Assembly: GCA_051294375.1 (NCBI GenBank)
Contig: CM119269.1
Coordinates: 5,158,773 to 5,222,772 of the forward strand
Reading direction: 5' to 3'
DNA from: Paraspadella gotoi
Lineage: Eukaryota; Chaetognatha
DNA length: 64,000 bases
Part shown: positions 1 to 12,258 of the stretch, one piece after another
Layout of the letters: each line of letters begins with the position of its first letter
Numbering within the stretch: the stretch's first letter is position 1
Program-made: the position numbers and the translations under genes
Notes under the pieces: generated by a model
Database searches by the model: none
What the model saw: only the letters and a program-made list of their open reading frames with translations
What the model was told of the DNA's origin: nothing

Positions 1-212
1 CCTTCACCCACTCCGAGGCGAAGGTTATGTTATTCGGGTTTACCAACGACGACAGCGACGAACGACTACGACGACGACGACGAAACAACGGCAAACTTGT
101 TAAAAAATTGCGTCTGTCAGCTAAAACCCATCGGGCCGAGAGAGTAGAAATAGTTGGGATGAAGTGGGGGGGGGAGAGAGAGAGAGAGAGAGAGAAGAGA
201 GAGAGAGAACGA

Positions 213-267
<55 letters not shown>

Positions 268-273
268 TGAAAG
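1..273 (+). repeat. Module C fragment (CGA-trinucleotide and GA-rich), noisy copy
   Basis: This stretch matches 2755-3025 and 8150-8400 in the same order: a CACCCACTCCGAG start, a run of CGA/ACG trinucleotides, the AAAACCCATCGGGC segment, then a (GA)n tract. Differences from the cleaner copy are mostly single-base indels. It runs into a 25-N gap, and the DNA beyond the gap is the same module in reverse orientation. Arginine-rich and serine/leucine-rich frames here are translations of the simple repeat and I do not call them genes. Confidence 0.8.
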
Positions 274-298
274 NNNNNNNNNNNNNNNNNNNNNNNNN
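274..298. other. Assembly gap, 25 N
   Basis: The flanks are the same module C in opposite orientations, so the join is either a real palindrome or a scaffolding error inside a GA tract. Confidence 0.99.
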
Positions 299-542
299 GC
301 CCGATGGGGTTTTAGCTGACGACGGCAATTTTTTAACAAGTTGCCGCTTGTTTCGTCGTCGTCGTCGTAGTCGTCGTCGCTGTCGTCGTTATGGAAACTA
401 CGAATACATAACCTTCGCTCGGAGTGGGTGAAAGGCCTATATCTCCATTAGAGACTTTGCCTCGCGTTGTCTTTTTCTCACGACGGTCTCAGTTCTTGAC
501 ATGATTCACCTTGATTCCTCGATTGTTCTTGCCTCTACTCAC
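299..542 (-). repeat. Module C fragment, inverted
   Basis: This is the reverse complement of about 2652-2900, with the CGTCGT trinucleotide run, the AGGCCTATATCTCC segment and the GTTGTCTTTTTCTC segment in mirrored order. It ends with CTACTCAC at 535-542, the reverse complement of the 8-bp repeat that flanks element B. Confidence 0.8.
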
Positions 543-578
543 TAAGGCGTAGTAAAATTTCTCAATTTAACTTTAATT
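543..578 (-). mobile_element. Terminal fragment of foldback element B
   Basis: TAAGGCGTAGTAAAATTTC directly follows CTACTCAC and equals one end of element B, about 36 bases long. It stops abruptly against a GA-containing sequence, so the copy is truncated. Confidence 0.6.
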
Positions 579-717
579 CACACGAGAGAGATGAAGATTC
601 GAGATACTGATTTAATTGTTCATGATAAATTGATGTTGTGATGTATTGCGCCATCATCACTGATCAACGTCACTAAATCTAATATGGTGAAAACCTTGAT
701 TGGCAACGACGCAGAGA

Positions 718-769
<52 letters not shown>

Positions 770-1012
770 GGAGAGAGAGGACAGAGACAGAGAAAGATAG
801 AGTCCGTTAATTTCACTTCAAAGCTCCAAGGATGAAGAAAAAAAGAAAGAAAATCAGTGAGGCTTGAAAACCACTTAAATCTGTAGGAAAAAAAGAAGGT
901 GAAAGGAAAAGAAGAGTCCCGACATAAGGGAGACGAAAACCAAGAAATGAGACAGTTTGGAAATAGGAAAAAGAAGGGACAGACAGACTGCGGAGAGGAG
1001 AGAGAAGAGAAG

Positions 1013-1050
<38 letters not shown>

Positions 1051-1454
1051 CGTTTGGTTTCTGTGGATATTGGAAAAGAATTACAGTTATGAGGAGTCCC
1101 TTTAAAGTAATCAGTGCTTTTAAGTCAAAATTGTGAAGCTCAGTCGATATGCAAATATTAATAGATTTTTAGTCATTGCGGAGATTTTGAGTGAGAGAGG
1201 AAATGAGAGAGAGAGAAAAAAAGGGAGAAGTAAGGAGAGGATTAAATGAGAGAGAGGTCGAGGGAGAAAATGAAAGAGAGAAAAAAGAGGGGAGAGAAAG
1301 ATAGAAAAAGGAAACGAGAAAAGAGGAAAATAAAAAAGAAAAGTTTATAGTATATAATTAATATGATACAAAATCAACGAAGTATCATAGGAAGTGGTTG
1401 ATAATAGAGCGTAACACAATATGATTTAATGAAGAGAGATTGAGCTCGGCAAGG
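579..1454 (+). repeat. Module A, forward copy, with part of inverted S1
   Basis: Bases 599-718 are the reverse complement of the start of S1 (compare 11449-11560). They are followed by GA tracts (about 728-790 and 1000-1052) and the GTTAATTTCACTTCAAAGC segment. Module A recurs at 5868-6604 (inverted), 6605-7395 (forward) and 16374-17168 (inverted). No reading frame here resembles a protein; the only long frames are Glu/Arg repeats read from GA. Confidence 0.75.
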
Positions 1455-1462
1455 GTGAGTAG

Positions 1463-2038
1463 TAAGGCGTAGTGAAAGTTACATACGAAAATTCTAAAAG
1501 TCAATTATGAACAACATACCATCAGTGAACATTAATTTGTAAAAAAAAAAATAATTTTATGTTTTTTAATTTTCGCATAGGCCATATTTATATATAGTAC
1601 TATCCTTATAAAATCGAAAAAATTTCAAAATAGGCTTTTCTCTAATTTTGATTGCAGATTTAAATTCCTGTCAAAAGTTGATAAAAGAAAATATATATCA
1701 TTTTTCAAATTCTTTCATTAAGTGGGTTAAAAATTTAAAACTATATTTAATATATAAAAAGTTAATTTTCAGCTTAAAATATAGGCTTTTTTTCAAATTT
1801 TTGACCCACTAAATGAAGGAATTTTTAAAAGAGTTATATTCTTTTTATCAACTTTTATAACGAATCCAAATCTGCAAAAAAATCTTAGAAAAAACTGTTT
1901 TGAAATTTTAACATTTATTGGTTTAGTACTAGTATAATATGCGCCTACTGCGTAAATTGGAAAATTTATTATAAATTGTTTTATTACATAAATGTTCATT
2001 AGTATAATGTTGTTCGTTCCTCACTTTTAAGAATTTTA
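1463..2038 (+). mobile_element. Foldback hAT-like element B, copy 1 (cut by gap)
   Basis: The element starts TAAGGCGTAGTGAAAGTT immediately after GTGAGTAG (1455-1462). Its left half and the reverse complement of its right half are alignable through most of their length: both carry AAAATTCTWAAAGT, GAACAACAT, TGCAGATTT, AAAGTTGATAAAA and TTAGTGGGT-type blocks in the same order, with the turn near 1750. It is therefore a diverged long inverted repeat with almost no loop. The right end is lost in the 25-N gap. There is no coding capacity, so it is non-autonomous. The superfamily is inferred from the 8-bp duplication in the complete copy at 7404-8044. Confidence 0.75.
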
Positions 2039-2063
2039 NNNNNNNNNNNNNNNNNNNNNNNNN
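2039..2063. other. Assembly gap, 25 N
   Basis: Element B lies on both sides in the same orientation. The left flank ends near the element's right end and the right flank restarts near its left end, so the apparent tandem pair may be one element in two unmerged overlapping contigs. Confidence 0.99.
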
Positions 2064-2651
2064 TCAAAAGTCAATTATGAACAACATACCATCATGAACA
2101 TTTAATTTTGTTAAAAAAAAAAATAATTTTTATGTTTTTTTAAATTTCGCATAGGCCATATTTATAATAGTATACTATCCTTATAAAATCGAAAAAATTT
2201 CAAAATAGGCTTTTTCTTAATTTTGATTGCAGATTTAAATTCCTCGTCAAAAGTTGATAAAAGAAAATATATATCATTTTTACAAATTCTTTCATTAAGT
2301 GGGTTAAAATTTAAAAACTATATTTAATATATAAAAAGTTAATTTTCAGCTTTAAAATATAGGCTTTTTTCTAATTTTTGACCCACTAAATGAAGGAATT
2401 TTTCAAAAAGAGTTATATTTTCTTTTTATCACTTTTATAACGAATCCAAATCTGCAAAAAAATCTTAGAAAAAACTGTTTTGAAATTTTAACATTTATTG
2501 GTTAGTTACTAGTATAAATATGCCTACTGCGTAAATTGGAAATTTATTATAAATTGTTTTATTACATAAATGTTCATTAGTATAATGTTGTTCGTTCCTC
2601 ACTTTTAGAATTTTAATTAAAGTTAAATTGAGAAATTTTACTAACGCCTTA
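2064..2651 (+). mobile_element. Foldback hAT-like element B, copy 2 (left end missing)
   Basis: It begins inside the left arm at TCAAAAGTCAATTATG and runs through the central turn to the right terminus CGCCTTA at 2645-2651. The direct repeat GTGAGTAG follows at 2652-2659. The sequence is nearly the same as copy 1 apart from scattered one-base indels. Confidence 0.75.
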
Positions 2652-2659
2652 GTGAGTAG

Positions 2660-2940
2660 AGGCAAGAACAATCGAGGAATCAAGGTGAATCATGTAAGAA
2701 CTGAGACCGTCGTGAGAAAAAGACAACGCGAGGCAAAGTCTCTAATGGAGATATAGGCCTTTCACCCACTCCGAGCGAAGGTTATGTATTTTCGTAGTTT
2801 CCATAACGACGACAGCGACGACGACTACGACGACGACGACGAAACAAGGGCAACTTGTTAAAAAATTGCGTCGTCAGCTAAAACCCCATCGGGCGAGAGA
2901 AAGTAGAAATAGGGGATGAAGTGGGGGAGGGAGAGAGAGA

Positions 2941-3026
<86 letters not shown>

Positions 3027-3254
3027 AGAAAAGAGATTGATGTGCAAAGAGAGAGTGCGAGAACATGAACGAAGATCTCGGGAAAAAGAGGAGATGAAGA
3101 GAGAAAGGATGATCAAAGAAGCGAAAGGAGAGACGAAGAGACACTGATGAATAGGGAAAGGATAAGAAGCGAAAGAGAAGGAAAAAGAGAGCGAAAGACC
3201 ACTGACGAATAGAAAGGATAAGAGAAGCAAAGAGAAAAAGAGAGGAAGAGACAG

Positions 3255-3300
<46 letters not shown>

Positions 3301-3319
3301 ATAGATAGCATAGATAGAG

Positions 3320-3405
<86 letters not shown>

Positions 3406-3560
3406 GATAGATAGAGAGAGAGAGAAAGAGAGAGAGAGATAGAGAGAAGAGAGAGAGATAGAGAGATAGAGAGAGAGCAGAGAGAAGAGGCTATTTTTTC
3501 GACTTACTTTCCTCCCTCCCCTTTCCTGTTACCCGTTGGCGACGGATAGACGGCGCGCTT
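2660..3560 (+). repeat. Module C, cleanest full copy
   Basis: In order it has the AGGCCTTTCACCCACTCC segment, a CGA/ACG trinucleotide run (about 2803-2844), the AAACCCCATCGGGCGAG segment, a GA tract (2929-3025), a GA-rich part with AAGAGACACTGATGAA blocks, a GATA/GA tetranucleotide field (3257-3480) and a short pyrimidine segment. Other copies lie at 8053-8960 and, inverted, at 14761-15717. No protein-like frame is present; Ser/Leu frames on the minus strand are microsatellite translations. Confidence 0.8.
3257..3480 (+). repeat. Compound (GATA)n/(GA)n microsatellite
   Basis: There are long uninterrupted GATA runs (for example 3258-3292 and 3321-3360) alternating with GA runs. The field is repeated in the paralogous positions 8650-8890 and 14880-15110 with different run lengths. 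Confidence 0.9.
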
Positions 3561-3660
3561 TTTAGTATTTTTTGTCATTTATTATTTAGCACTTTGGAGT
3601 TTTTTGTTTACATGCCTCTCTTCCTCTTTTCTCGCGCCTGAAGCGAAAAAGAATATCTTT

Positions 3661-3746
<86 letters not shown>

Positions 3747-4360
3747 GCAGAGCGTGATAATGTCTTCCTTTTTTATGACATACGCCTTCCTTTTTCTCGC
3801 ATAACATTACCGTGAAGTTGTATTATTTGTTGTTAAATCCAATTTTGTTTTCAAGCTGAAATATTTTTTATCTGATTTTGTTTTAAGAAAAATACATAGG
3901 CAGAGAGATAGAAACTAAAGAATTTTTCAAAAATATATTTGAGGTAGAAAATGAATTATTGTTTGACGTACAACGGAATTTTATTTAAGAAACATTAAAT
4001 TCGGACATGTTTCGGCTTTCAATGTAAGTCTTTCATCATCGCAACAAACAGAAATATATTATAGAGGATTAACTTCCCAAGTAAAAGACTTTTTCTAAGA
4101 AATCTTCTTAGTTTGGAAGTTGGTTTCTGAGATGAGAATTTACGCTGTGAGATTTTAATTCATCGAGATTTTCATTTGCGATTTTGTTTGATGTTTGAAC
4201 TGCCTTTTTAAATTTATAAGCCAAAAAAAAACATAAAAACAAAAACAAAACCACTATTCGAGAAGCATAAAAGAGTATCAAAAATATAATAATTACTTAA
4301 CAGCAAATTTTCGAAGAAAAGCAGCTATCTCAATGGGAATCGACTTTCTAAACTGGAGCG

Positions 4361-4575
4361 AAAGGAGCGCCGCTCCATTCGTTGGTGGAACCCCAAGCCG
4401 CGGGGAGCCATATCGAAATTCCATAGCAACGAGGCGAGCGAGGCGGCGTGGCAGGCGGCGGCGGCAGCGGCGAGCGGCGGCCAGGCAGCGGCGGCGGCAG
4501 CGGCGAAGGCGGCGGCGCAGTGCGAGACGGCGGCTCGGGCGGCGCCGCTGCACCCGTTGCAAGGACGACGGTTAG
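4361..4575. repeat. GC-rich, CpG-rich island in module D
   Basis: GGCGGCGGCAGCGG-type triplets dominate, opening with CGCTCCATTCGTTGGTGGAA and closing with CACCCGTTGCAAGGACG. The same island is found at 9840-10095 and, inverted, at 13690-13925, with internal indels that break any common reading frame. Short frames (poly-Ala, poly-Arg) can be read on both strands, but none stays open in all three copies. It could be a promoter-associated CpG island or only a GC-rich repeat core; I cannot tell which. Confidence 0.55.
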
Positions 4576-4890
4576 AGAAATATAAAAGAAAAGAACCTCA
4601 TTAACGAATTTTTCGTTTCTTAAATTTTTTTTTGGGACTGAATTTCAAAAAAAAGATGTTAAATCCCGGAAAAAAAAATATTTAGGCTTCGCTACGGAAA
4701 AAAAAATGGAGGAGGGGGGAAGGTCTATCGAAAATATTTTTCTGTTTTTCTTGATATCGATAATATTAGGTCGTCAAAACGTGAAGAAATATTCGAAGGG
4801 GGTTGTGTTGTGTTGTGTGTTTGATGTCACTGCTTGTAGTTTAAGTTTTTTTTATTTTAAGTGTTTTTATTCTCTTATGATTTTATTAAC

Positions 4891-4892
4891 TC

Positions 4893-4977
<85 letters not shown>
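4891..4977. repeat. (CT)n microsatellite
   Basis: A nearly pure CT run with a single phase slip. It is the paralogue of the CT tract at 10481-10565 and the GA tract at 13230-13312. Confidence 0.95.
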
Positions 4978-4980
<3 letters not shown>

Positions 4981-5824
4981 TTTCTTCAAAGCTCCAAACG
5001 AAAACAAAAGAAGACGAAGGGAGTAATTCCGATATGTTTGCACAGTTTTTTAAATTTTCTTTCATTATGGTCGAGATTCTCACTTCTGTGCAATAAAAAA
5101 AATATTTATAAAAATAATAGTACATCTTTCTTTCCAAAAGAAATATTCAATGAAGTGATGTTCTACTTTTTAAATTTTTTTTTAAGTTTTCGCTTTTTTA
5201 GACTTTTAATCTTTCTCGAATTAAATCATTTTTTATAATACAAAGCGATTCAAAAGTTAAGTTTCAAATAGCATTCTATAATCCTTCATTTTTAACTTTT
5301 ATCCGTCTCTCTTTTCTTCTTTCTTATTTCCTTCGTTCCTCCTTTATCCTCTTTATCTCTTTTTTCCATCGTCGCGGAATAAAAAAAAGGAGAAATTGGC
5401 AGCGACAAAAAAAAAGGAGAAAGGAAAAAAAAATGTGAAAATAGAGACGGAGAAAAAAGTACAAATGAAAAAAAAAGGGGAAAAAAATAAAAGGAAATGA
5501 GAAAACTTGAAAGGAGTCGAGACTCTCGTGCAAAGAAAAAAGAGAGGTTAAGGTCTCAAAAAAAAAAGAAGAAAGAAACTGATTTTCAGCTTTGGAGAAA
5601 TTGAAAAAAAAGAGGATAGCAGAGAAAAGAAAAAGGAAAGGAAAAAGATAGAAAAGATAGAAAAATAGAATTCAACAGCAAAACTAAAAAACAAAAAAAC
5701 GAAAAGTGAAAAGGAAAGGAAAGGAAGAAAGAAGAAAGATAGAAGAGACTATTGGAGTGTTCAATCCTGTAACAATGAATGATCATAACTCGAATATAAC
5801 AACCTATAAAAAAGATCTCTCTCT

Positions 5825-5867
5825 AGAATTTTCGTATGTAACTTTCACTACGCCTTACTACTCACCC
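5825..5867 (-). mobile_element. Terminal fragment of foldback element B
   Basis: AGAATTTTCGTATGTAAC through CTACGCCTTA is the inverted left end of element B, followed by CTACTCAC at 5868-5875. The rest of the element is missing, and module D abuts it at a CTCTCTCT run. This looks like a rearrangement or misjoin breakpoint. Confidence 0.65.
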
Positions 5868-6604
<737 letters not shown>

Positions 6605-7395
6605 GGCAGAGAAAAAAAAAAAGAGAAAAAAAGAGAAGAGAGAGAGAGAGAGGATGAGAGAGCAGAGAGAGAGAGAGAGAGAGATCGAGAGAAGAGAGAG
6701 AACAGAGACCAGAGAAAGATAGAGTTCCGTTAATTTCACTTCAAAGCTCCAAGGATGAATGAAAAAAAGAAAGAAAATCAGTGAGGCTGAAAACCACTTA
6801 ATCTGTAGGAAAAAAAGGAAAAGGTGAGGAAAAGAGAGTCCCACATAAAGGGAGACCGAAAACCAAGAGAATTGAACATTTTGGAAATAGGAAAAAACGA
6901 AGGGACAGACAGGACTGCAAGGAGAGAGAAGAGAGAAGAGAGAGAGAGAGGAGAGGAGATGAGAGAGAGGAGAGAGAGAGAGAGCGTTGAGCGTTTTTTC
7001 GTGATATTGGAAAAGAATTACAGTTATGAGGGTTCCCTTTAAATAATCAGTGCTTTTAAGTCAAAATTGTGAAGCTCATCGATATGCAAATATTAATAGA
7101 TTTTTAGTCATGCGGGAGATTTTGAGTGAGAGAGGGAAATGAGTGGAGAGAAGAAAAAAAGGAGAGAAGTAAGGAGAGGATTAATGAGAGAGAGGTCGAG
7201 GGAGAAAATGAAAGAGAGAAAACAGAGGGGAGAGAAAGGATAGAAAAAGGAACGAGAAAGAGAGGAAAATTAAAAAAGAAAAGTTATAGTATATAATATT
7301 TAATATGATACAAAATCAACGAGTATCATAGGAGTGCGTTGAAATAGGAGCGTAACACAAATGATTTAATGAAGAGGAATTGAGCTCGGCAAGCG
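6605..7395 (+). repeat. Module A, forward copy
   Basis: It is the mirror image of 5868-6604 about a GA-rich centre (about 6605-6715), and continues without interruption into element B copy 3. Indel noise relative to 712-1454 is evident. Confidence 0.75.
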
Positions 7396-7403
7396 GTGAG
7401 TAG
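7396..7403 (+). repeat. Target-site duplication, left, of element B
   Basis: GTGAGTAG stands directly outside the TAAGG terminus. The identical octamer is at 8045-8052. Confidence 0.75.
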
Positions 7404-8044
7404 TAAGGCCGTAGTGAAAGTTACATACGGAAAATTCTCAAAAGTCAATTATTGAACAACATTTACTCATCGATGAACATTAATTTTGTTAAAAAAAAAA
7501 TAATTTTTATGTTTTTTTAATATTTCGCATCTAGGCCATATTTATATATAGTATACGTATTCCTTATAAAATCTCGAAAAATTTCAAAAATAGGCTTTTC
7601 TTAATTTTTTGATTGGCAGATTTAAATTCCTCGTCAAAAGTTGATAAAAGAAAATATTATCATTTTTACCAATTCTTCATTAAGTGGGCTTAAAAATTAA
7701 AAACTATATTTAATATGAATAAAAAGTTAAATTTTCAGCTTTAAAATATAGGCTTTTTCTCTAATTTTTGACCCAGTAAATGAAGGAATTTTTCAAAAGC
7801 AGTTATATTTTCTTTTTATCACTTTTATAACGAATCCAAATCTGCAAAAAAAATCTTAGAAAAAACTGTTTTTGAAATTTTAACATTTATTGTTAGTACT
7901 AGTATAATATGCCCTACTGCGTAAATGGAAATTTATTATAAATGTTTTTATTAACATTAAAATGTTCATTAGTATAATGTTGTTCGTTCCTCACTTCTTT
8001 AGATTTTAATTAAAGTTAAATTGAGAAATTTTACTAACGCCTTA
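7404..8044 (+). mobile_element. Foldback hAT-like element B, copy 3 (complete)
   Basis: This copy is 641 bp between two direct GTGAGTAG octamers. The termini are TAAGGCCGTAGTGAAAGTT on the left and, read inward, TAAGGCGTTAGTAAAATTTC on the right. Inverted arms of about 320 bp each meet near 7720-7730. Termini beginning TA(A/G)NG and 8-bp target duplications are known hAT features; hAT membership is an inference because no transposase is present. No frame longer than background occurs, so it would depend on a transposase supplied elsewhere. All copies in the window share flanks, so they descend from one insertion that was later duplicated, or from duplicated assembly. Confidence 0.75.
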
Positions 8045-8052
8045 GTGAGTAG
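8045..8052 (+). repeat. Target-site duplication, right, of element B
   Basis: GTGAGTAG follows the CGCCTTA terminus directly. Confidence 0.75.
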
Positions 8053-8960
8053 CAGCAAGAACAATCGAGGGAATCAGGCTGACGCATATGACTAGACCGT
8101 CGTTGAGAAAAAGACAACGCGAGGCAAAGTCTCTAATGGAGTATAGGCCTTTCACCCACTCCGAGCGAAGGTTATGTTATTCGTAGTTTCCATAACGACG
8201 ACAGCGACGACCGACTACGACGACGACGACGAAACAATGGGCAACTTGTTAAAAAATTGCGTCTGTCGCTAAAAACCCATCGGGCGAGAGAAGTAAAATA
8301 GTTGGATGAAGTGGGGGGACGGAGAGAGAGAGCAGAGAGAGAGAGAGAGCAGACGAGAGAGAGAAAGAAGAGAGAGAGAGAAGAATGAAGAAGAGAGAGA
8401 TGCAGAGAGAGCAGAGAGATGAAGAAGAGAGATTTGATGTGCAAGAGAGAGTGCAGATGAACATGGAACCGAAGATCTCGGGAAAAAGAGGAGATGAGAG
8501 AGCAAAGGATGATCAAAGAGTCGAAAGGAGAGACGAAGAGACACTGCATGAATAGGAAAGATAAGAGCGAAAGAAGAAAAAGAGAGAGAAAGACCACTGA
8601 CGAATAGAAAGGATAAGCAAGCAAAAAGAGAAAAAGAGAGCGAAGAGACACTAGATATAGATAGATAGATAGATAGATAGATAGTTAGAATAGATAGATA
8701 GTAGAAGAGAGAAGATAGATAGATAGATAGATAGATAGATTAGATAATAGAGAGAGAGAGTAGTGGATAATTAGATAGCATAGATAGATAGATAGATTAG
8801 ATAAGAGTAGAAGAAGGAAGAGAAGAAGAGAGAGAGAGAGATAGAGAGAAGAGGTAGAGAGATAGACGGAGGATAGAGAGAGAGCAGAGAGAGTAGAGGC
8901 TTTTTTTCGACACTCTTACTTTCCTCCCTTCCCCTTTCCTGTTACCCTGTTGGCGACGGA
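8053..8960 (+). repeat. Module C, noisy copy
   Basis: It is collinear with 2660-3560, with the CGA run at about 8197-8235, a GA-rich field, a GATA field (8650-8800) and the TTCCTGTTACC segment at the end. Many one-base insertions and deletions are present. Confidence 0.8.
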
Positions 8961-9078
8961 TAGACGCGCGCTTTTTAGTATTTTTTGTCATTATTATTTA
9001 GCACTTTGGAGTTTTTTGTCTTACATGGCCTCTTCTTCCTCTTTTCTTCGCCGCCTTGAAAGCGAAAAAGAAATATTC

Positions 9079-9161
<83 letters not shown>

Positions 9162-10481
9162 CGAGAGAGAGAGCGCAGATAGATAATGTCTTCCTTTTTT
9201 CATGACATACCCCTTCTATTTTCTCGAATAACTTTACGTGAGAGTTGTATTATCTGTTGTAAACTACCAATTTGTTTCAAGCTGACAAATTTCTTTTGGT
9301 ATCGTTGATTTTGTTTTTAAGAAAAATACATAGGCGAGAGATAGAACTAAAGAATTTTTTTCAAAATATGATTTGAGGTAGAAAATGAATTATTGTTTGC
9401 ACGCTTACAACGGAATTTTTTTAAGAAACATTACAATTCGGACATGTTTCGGCTTTCAATGTCAAGTCTTTCATCATCGCTAACAAACAGAATACTATAT
9501 TATAGAGGATTAACTACCACAGTAAAAGATTTTTTCTAAGAAATCTTCTTAGTTGGAAGTTGTGGTTTCTAAGAGATGAGAATTACGCTTGTGAGATTTT
9601 AATTTCACTCGAGATTTTCATTGCATGTTGGATTGTTGTGATGTTTTTATCGTCTCCGTAAATTATACAGCTCAATAAAACTAAACATAAAAACAAATAA
9701 CAAACACTCTACGTTTATCTCCCCCGTATAAGCTACAAAGAGCTCCCATCAATATAATCTAATTAATTTACTGTAAGTCAGCCTTATCTATTTTTCGCAA
9801 GGAAATAGCAGATTATTTTTCTCATAACTGGAGTTACATCGACTTTTCTAAACGTTGGAGCGAAAGGGAGCGGCCGCTCCATTCGTTGGTGGAACCCCAA
9901 AGCCGCTGGCAGGAGGCCATATCGAAATCCATAGCAAGGGCACGAGGGGGTGGCAGGCGCGGCGGCCTGCGCAGCGAGCGGCGCCAGGCGCGGCGCGGCG
10001 TCTAAGGGGCGGCAGCGAGCGAGCTGGCGGCCGGGCGCAGTGCGAGACGGCGGCTCGGGCGGCGCGCCCTTGCACCCGTTGCAAGGACGTACTGGGTTAG
10101 AGAAAATATAAATAGAAAAGAACCTCATTAACGACATTTTCTCGGTTTCGCTTTAAACCTTTTTCTTTGGGATCTGAATTTCGAAAAAGAACAGATGTTA
10201 AATCCCGGAAAAAAAAAATATTTTAGGCTTCGGCTACGGATAATACAAAAATGGCAGGAGGGGGGACGCAGGTCTAACTCACGCAAAATATTTCTTCGTT
10301 TTATTGCTTTGATATCGATAATATTTAGGTCGTCGGCATAAAAACCGTGCAAGAAAATGAGTTTCGAAGGGATTGTCGTTGTGTTTGCACTTGTGTTTGA
10401 TGTCACTGTCTTGTCAGTTTTAGTCTTTTTTTATTATTAAGGCTTGTTTTTCATTCTTCTGTATGTATTTTATATAACTCT

Positions 10482-10525
<44 letters not shown>

Positions 10526-11423
10526 TCTCTCTCTTCTCTCTCTCTCTCTTCTGCTCTCTCTCTCGCTTTTCTTCAAAGCTCCAAACGAAAAAAAAGAAGA
10601 CGAAGGGAGTAATTCCGTAATATGTTTGCCAGTTTTTAATTTGTCTTTCATTATGGTCGAGATTCTCACTTCTGTGCATAAAAAAAATATTTATAAAAAT
10701 CAATAGTACATCTTTCTTTCCAAAGAGAAATATTCAATGAAGTGGTATGTTCTACTTTTTAAATTTTTTTTTAAGTTTTCGCTTTTTCAGACTTTTAAAT
10801 TCTTTCTCGAATTAAATCATTTTATAATACAAGCGATTTCAAAAGTAAGTTTCAAATAGCATTCTATAATCCTTCATTTTTAACTTATCGTCTCTCTTTT
10901 CTTCTTTCGTTATTTCCTTCGTTCTCCTTTATCCTACCTTTATCTCTTTTTTTCCATCGTCGCGGAGATAAAAAAAGGAGAAATTTGGCAGCGACAAAAA
11001 AAAAGGAGAAAGAAAAAAAAATGTGGAAAATAGAGACGGAGAAAAAAGTACAAATTGAAAAAAAAAGGGGAAAAAAATAAAAGGAAATGAGGAAAACTTG
11101 AAAGGAGGTCCGAGACCTCTTCGCCCTGCAAAGAAAAAAGAAGAGGTTAAGGTCTCCAAAAAAAAAAGAAGAAAAGAAACTGATTTTCATTGGAGAAATT
11201 GAAAAAAAAGGAGGTAGCAGAGAAAAGAAAAAGGAAAGGAAAAGATAAAAAGATAGAAAAATAGAATTCAACAGCAAAACTTAAAAAACAAAAAAACCCG
11301 AAAAGTGAAAAGGAAAGGAAAGGAAGAAAGAAGAAAGATAGAAGAGACTATTGGAGTGTTCAATCCTGTAACAATGAATGATCATAACTCGAATATAACA
11401 ACCTATAAAAAAGATCTCTCTCT
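8961..11423 (+). repeat. Module D, noisy copy
   Basis: It is collinear with 3561-5824, with (GA)n at 9081-9172, the GC-rich island at 9840-10095 and (CT)n at 10481-10565. Insertions dominate the differences, most visibly at 10130-10460, as expected for unpolished long-read sequence. It ends at a 25-N gap. Confidence 0.8.
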
Positions 11424-11448
11424 NNNNNNNNNNNNNNNNNNNNNNNNN
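11424..11448. other. Assembly gap, 25 N
   Basis: The gap lies between the CTCTCTCT end of module D and the start of S1. Confidence 0.99.
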
Positions 11449-12258
11449 GTCGTTGCCAATCAAGGTTTTCACCATATTAGATTTAGTGACGTTGATCAGT
11501 GATGATGGCGCAATACATCACAACATCAATTTATCATGAACAATTAAATCAGTATTCGAAATCTCATGCCACTTTAAATGTCAACTAAATTTTCGATGTC
11601 TGTCTTTTTAATTACGAAAAACTCTTAAACTCGTTCTACTAAATTCTCAACAAACACCGATACGAAATTTTGAATGTAGAATATTACAAAAGATCTAATA
11701 AACCCCGTTAAATAAATATCAATAAAAAAAGAACGTGGGAATTTAATTACTTATTTACCGAATGAAGGACATCCTGGAAAATTCAGAAAAAAAACTCTGA
11801 AGATTTCGCTTTTCATTCCTTCCTTTCATTTTTCCATCTTTTCTTTCTTTCTCTCGCTTTTTGCCGAAAAACAGTTTTTCCCACCAAACACCCTGTACCA
11901 GCCGGCCAAAACTTGTTTTTCTCTTTCGCGAAAATCTCCGTCAAAAACCGCGAGAGAAACTCGTTCCCTTTTTTTTTCGCTCGAATTTAAAAAAAAATCT
12001 TTTTTTTTCCTTCATAAACTCAGCGTCTGCTTTTTTTAAGGGGGGGCGTAGGGAAGGGGGGGGGAGAGTTCCGCTCGGTCGCGTATCTGTCACGGAGACG
12101 TTTCAGTTTCACGTGATCCTTTTAGTTTTTGTTTCTATCTTTTTATCCTTTCTTTTTTGAAGTGGGTGGACCTGGGAAGTCGGTGAAGGAGGAAAGAGAA
12201 TTACGGAAACTCGTTTTAATTTTATGTAAAAGAAAGTAAAGGAAGGAACGAAGAGAGA
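11449..12258 (+). repeat. Module S1, copy 1
   Basis: It starts GTCGTTGCCAATCAAGG and contains CCGAATGAAGGACATCCTGG, a pyrimidine-rich part, a GGGGGGCG run near 12043 and a TTCACGTGATCC segment. Other copies are at 17169-18000 and 31091-31935. No recognisable protein is encoded. This copy is the spacer between the two arms of the large inverted repeat of modules A-B-C-D. Confidence 0.8.

Larger units (their letters stand above)
3561..5824 (+). repeat. Module D, cleanest copy
   Basis: It contains a (GA)n tract at 3661-3738, an AT-rich part, a strongly GC-rich island (4361-4575), a second AT-rich part, a (CT)n tract at 4891-4977 and an A/G-rich end that stops at GATCTCTCTCT. Noisier copies are 8961-11423 (same strand) and 12259-14760 (opposite strand). 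No convincing gene was found; the GC-rich island is listed separately. Confidence 0.8.

Noticed and set aside
3661-3738. Long Glu/Arg, Ser/Leu and Lys/Glu open frames across the window
   Set aside because: They are translations of (GA)n, (CT)n, (GAAA)n and (GATA)n tracts, occur on both strands at once, and change frame between paralogous copies.
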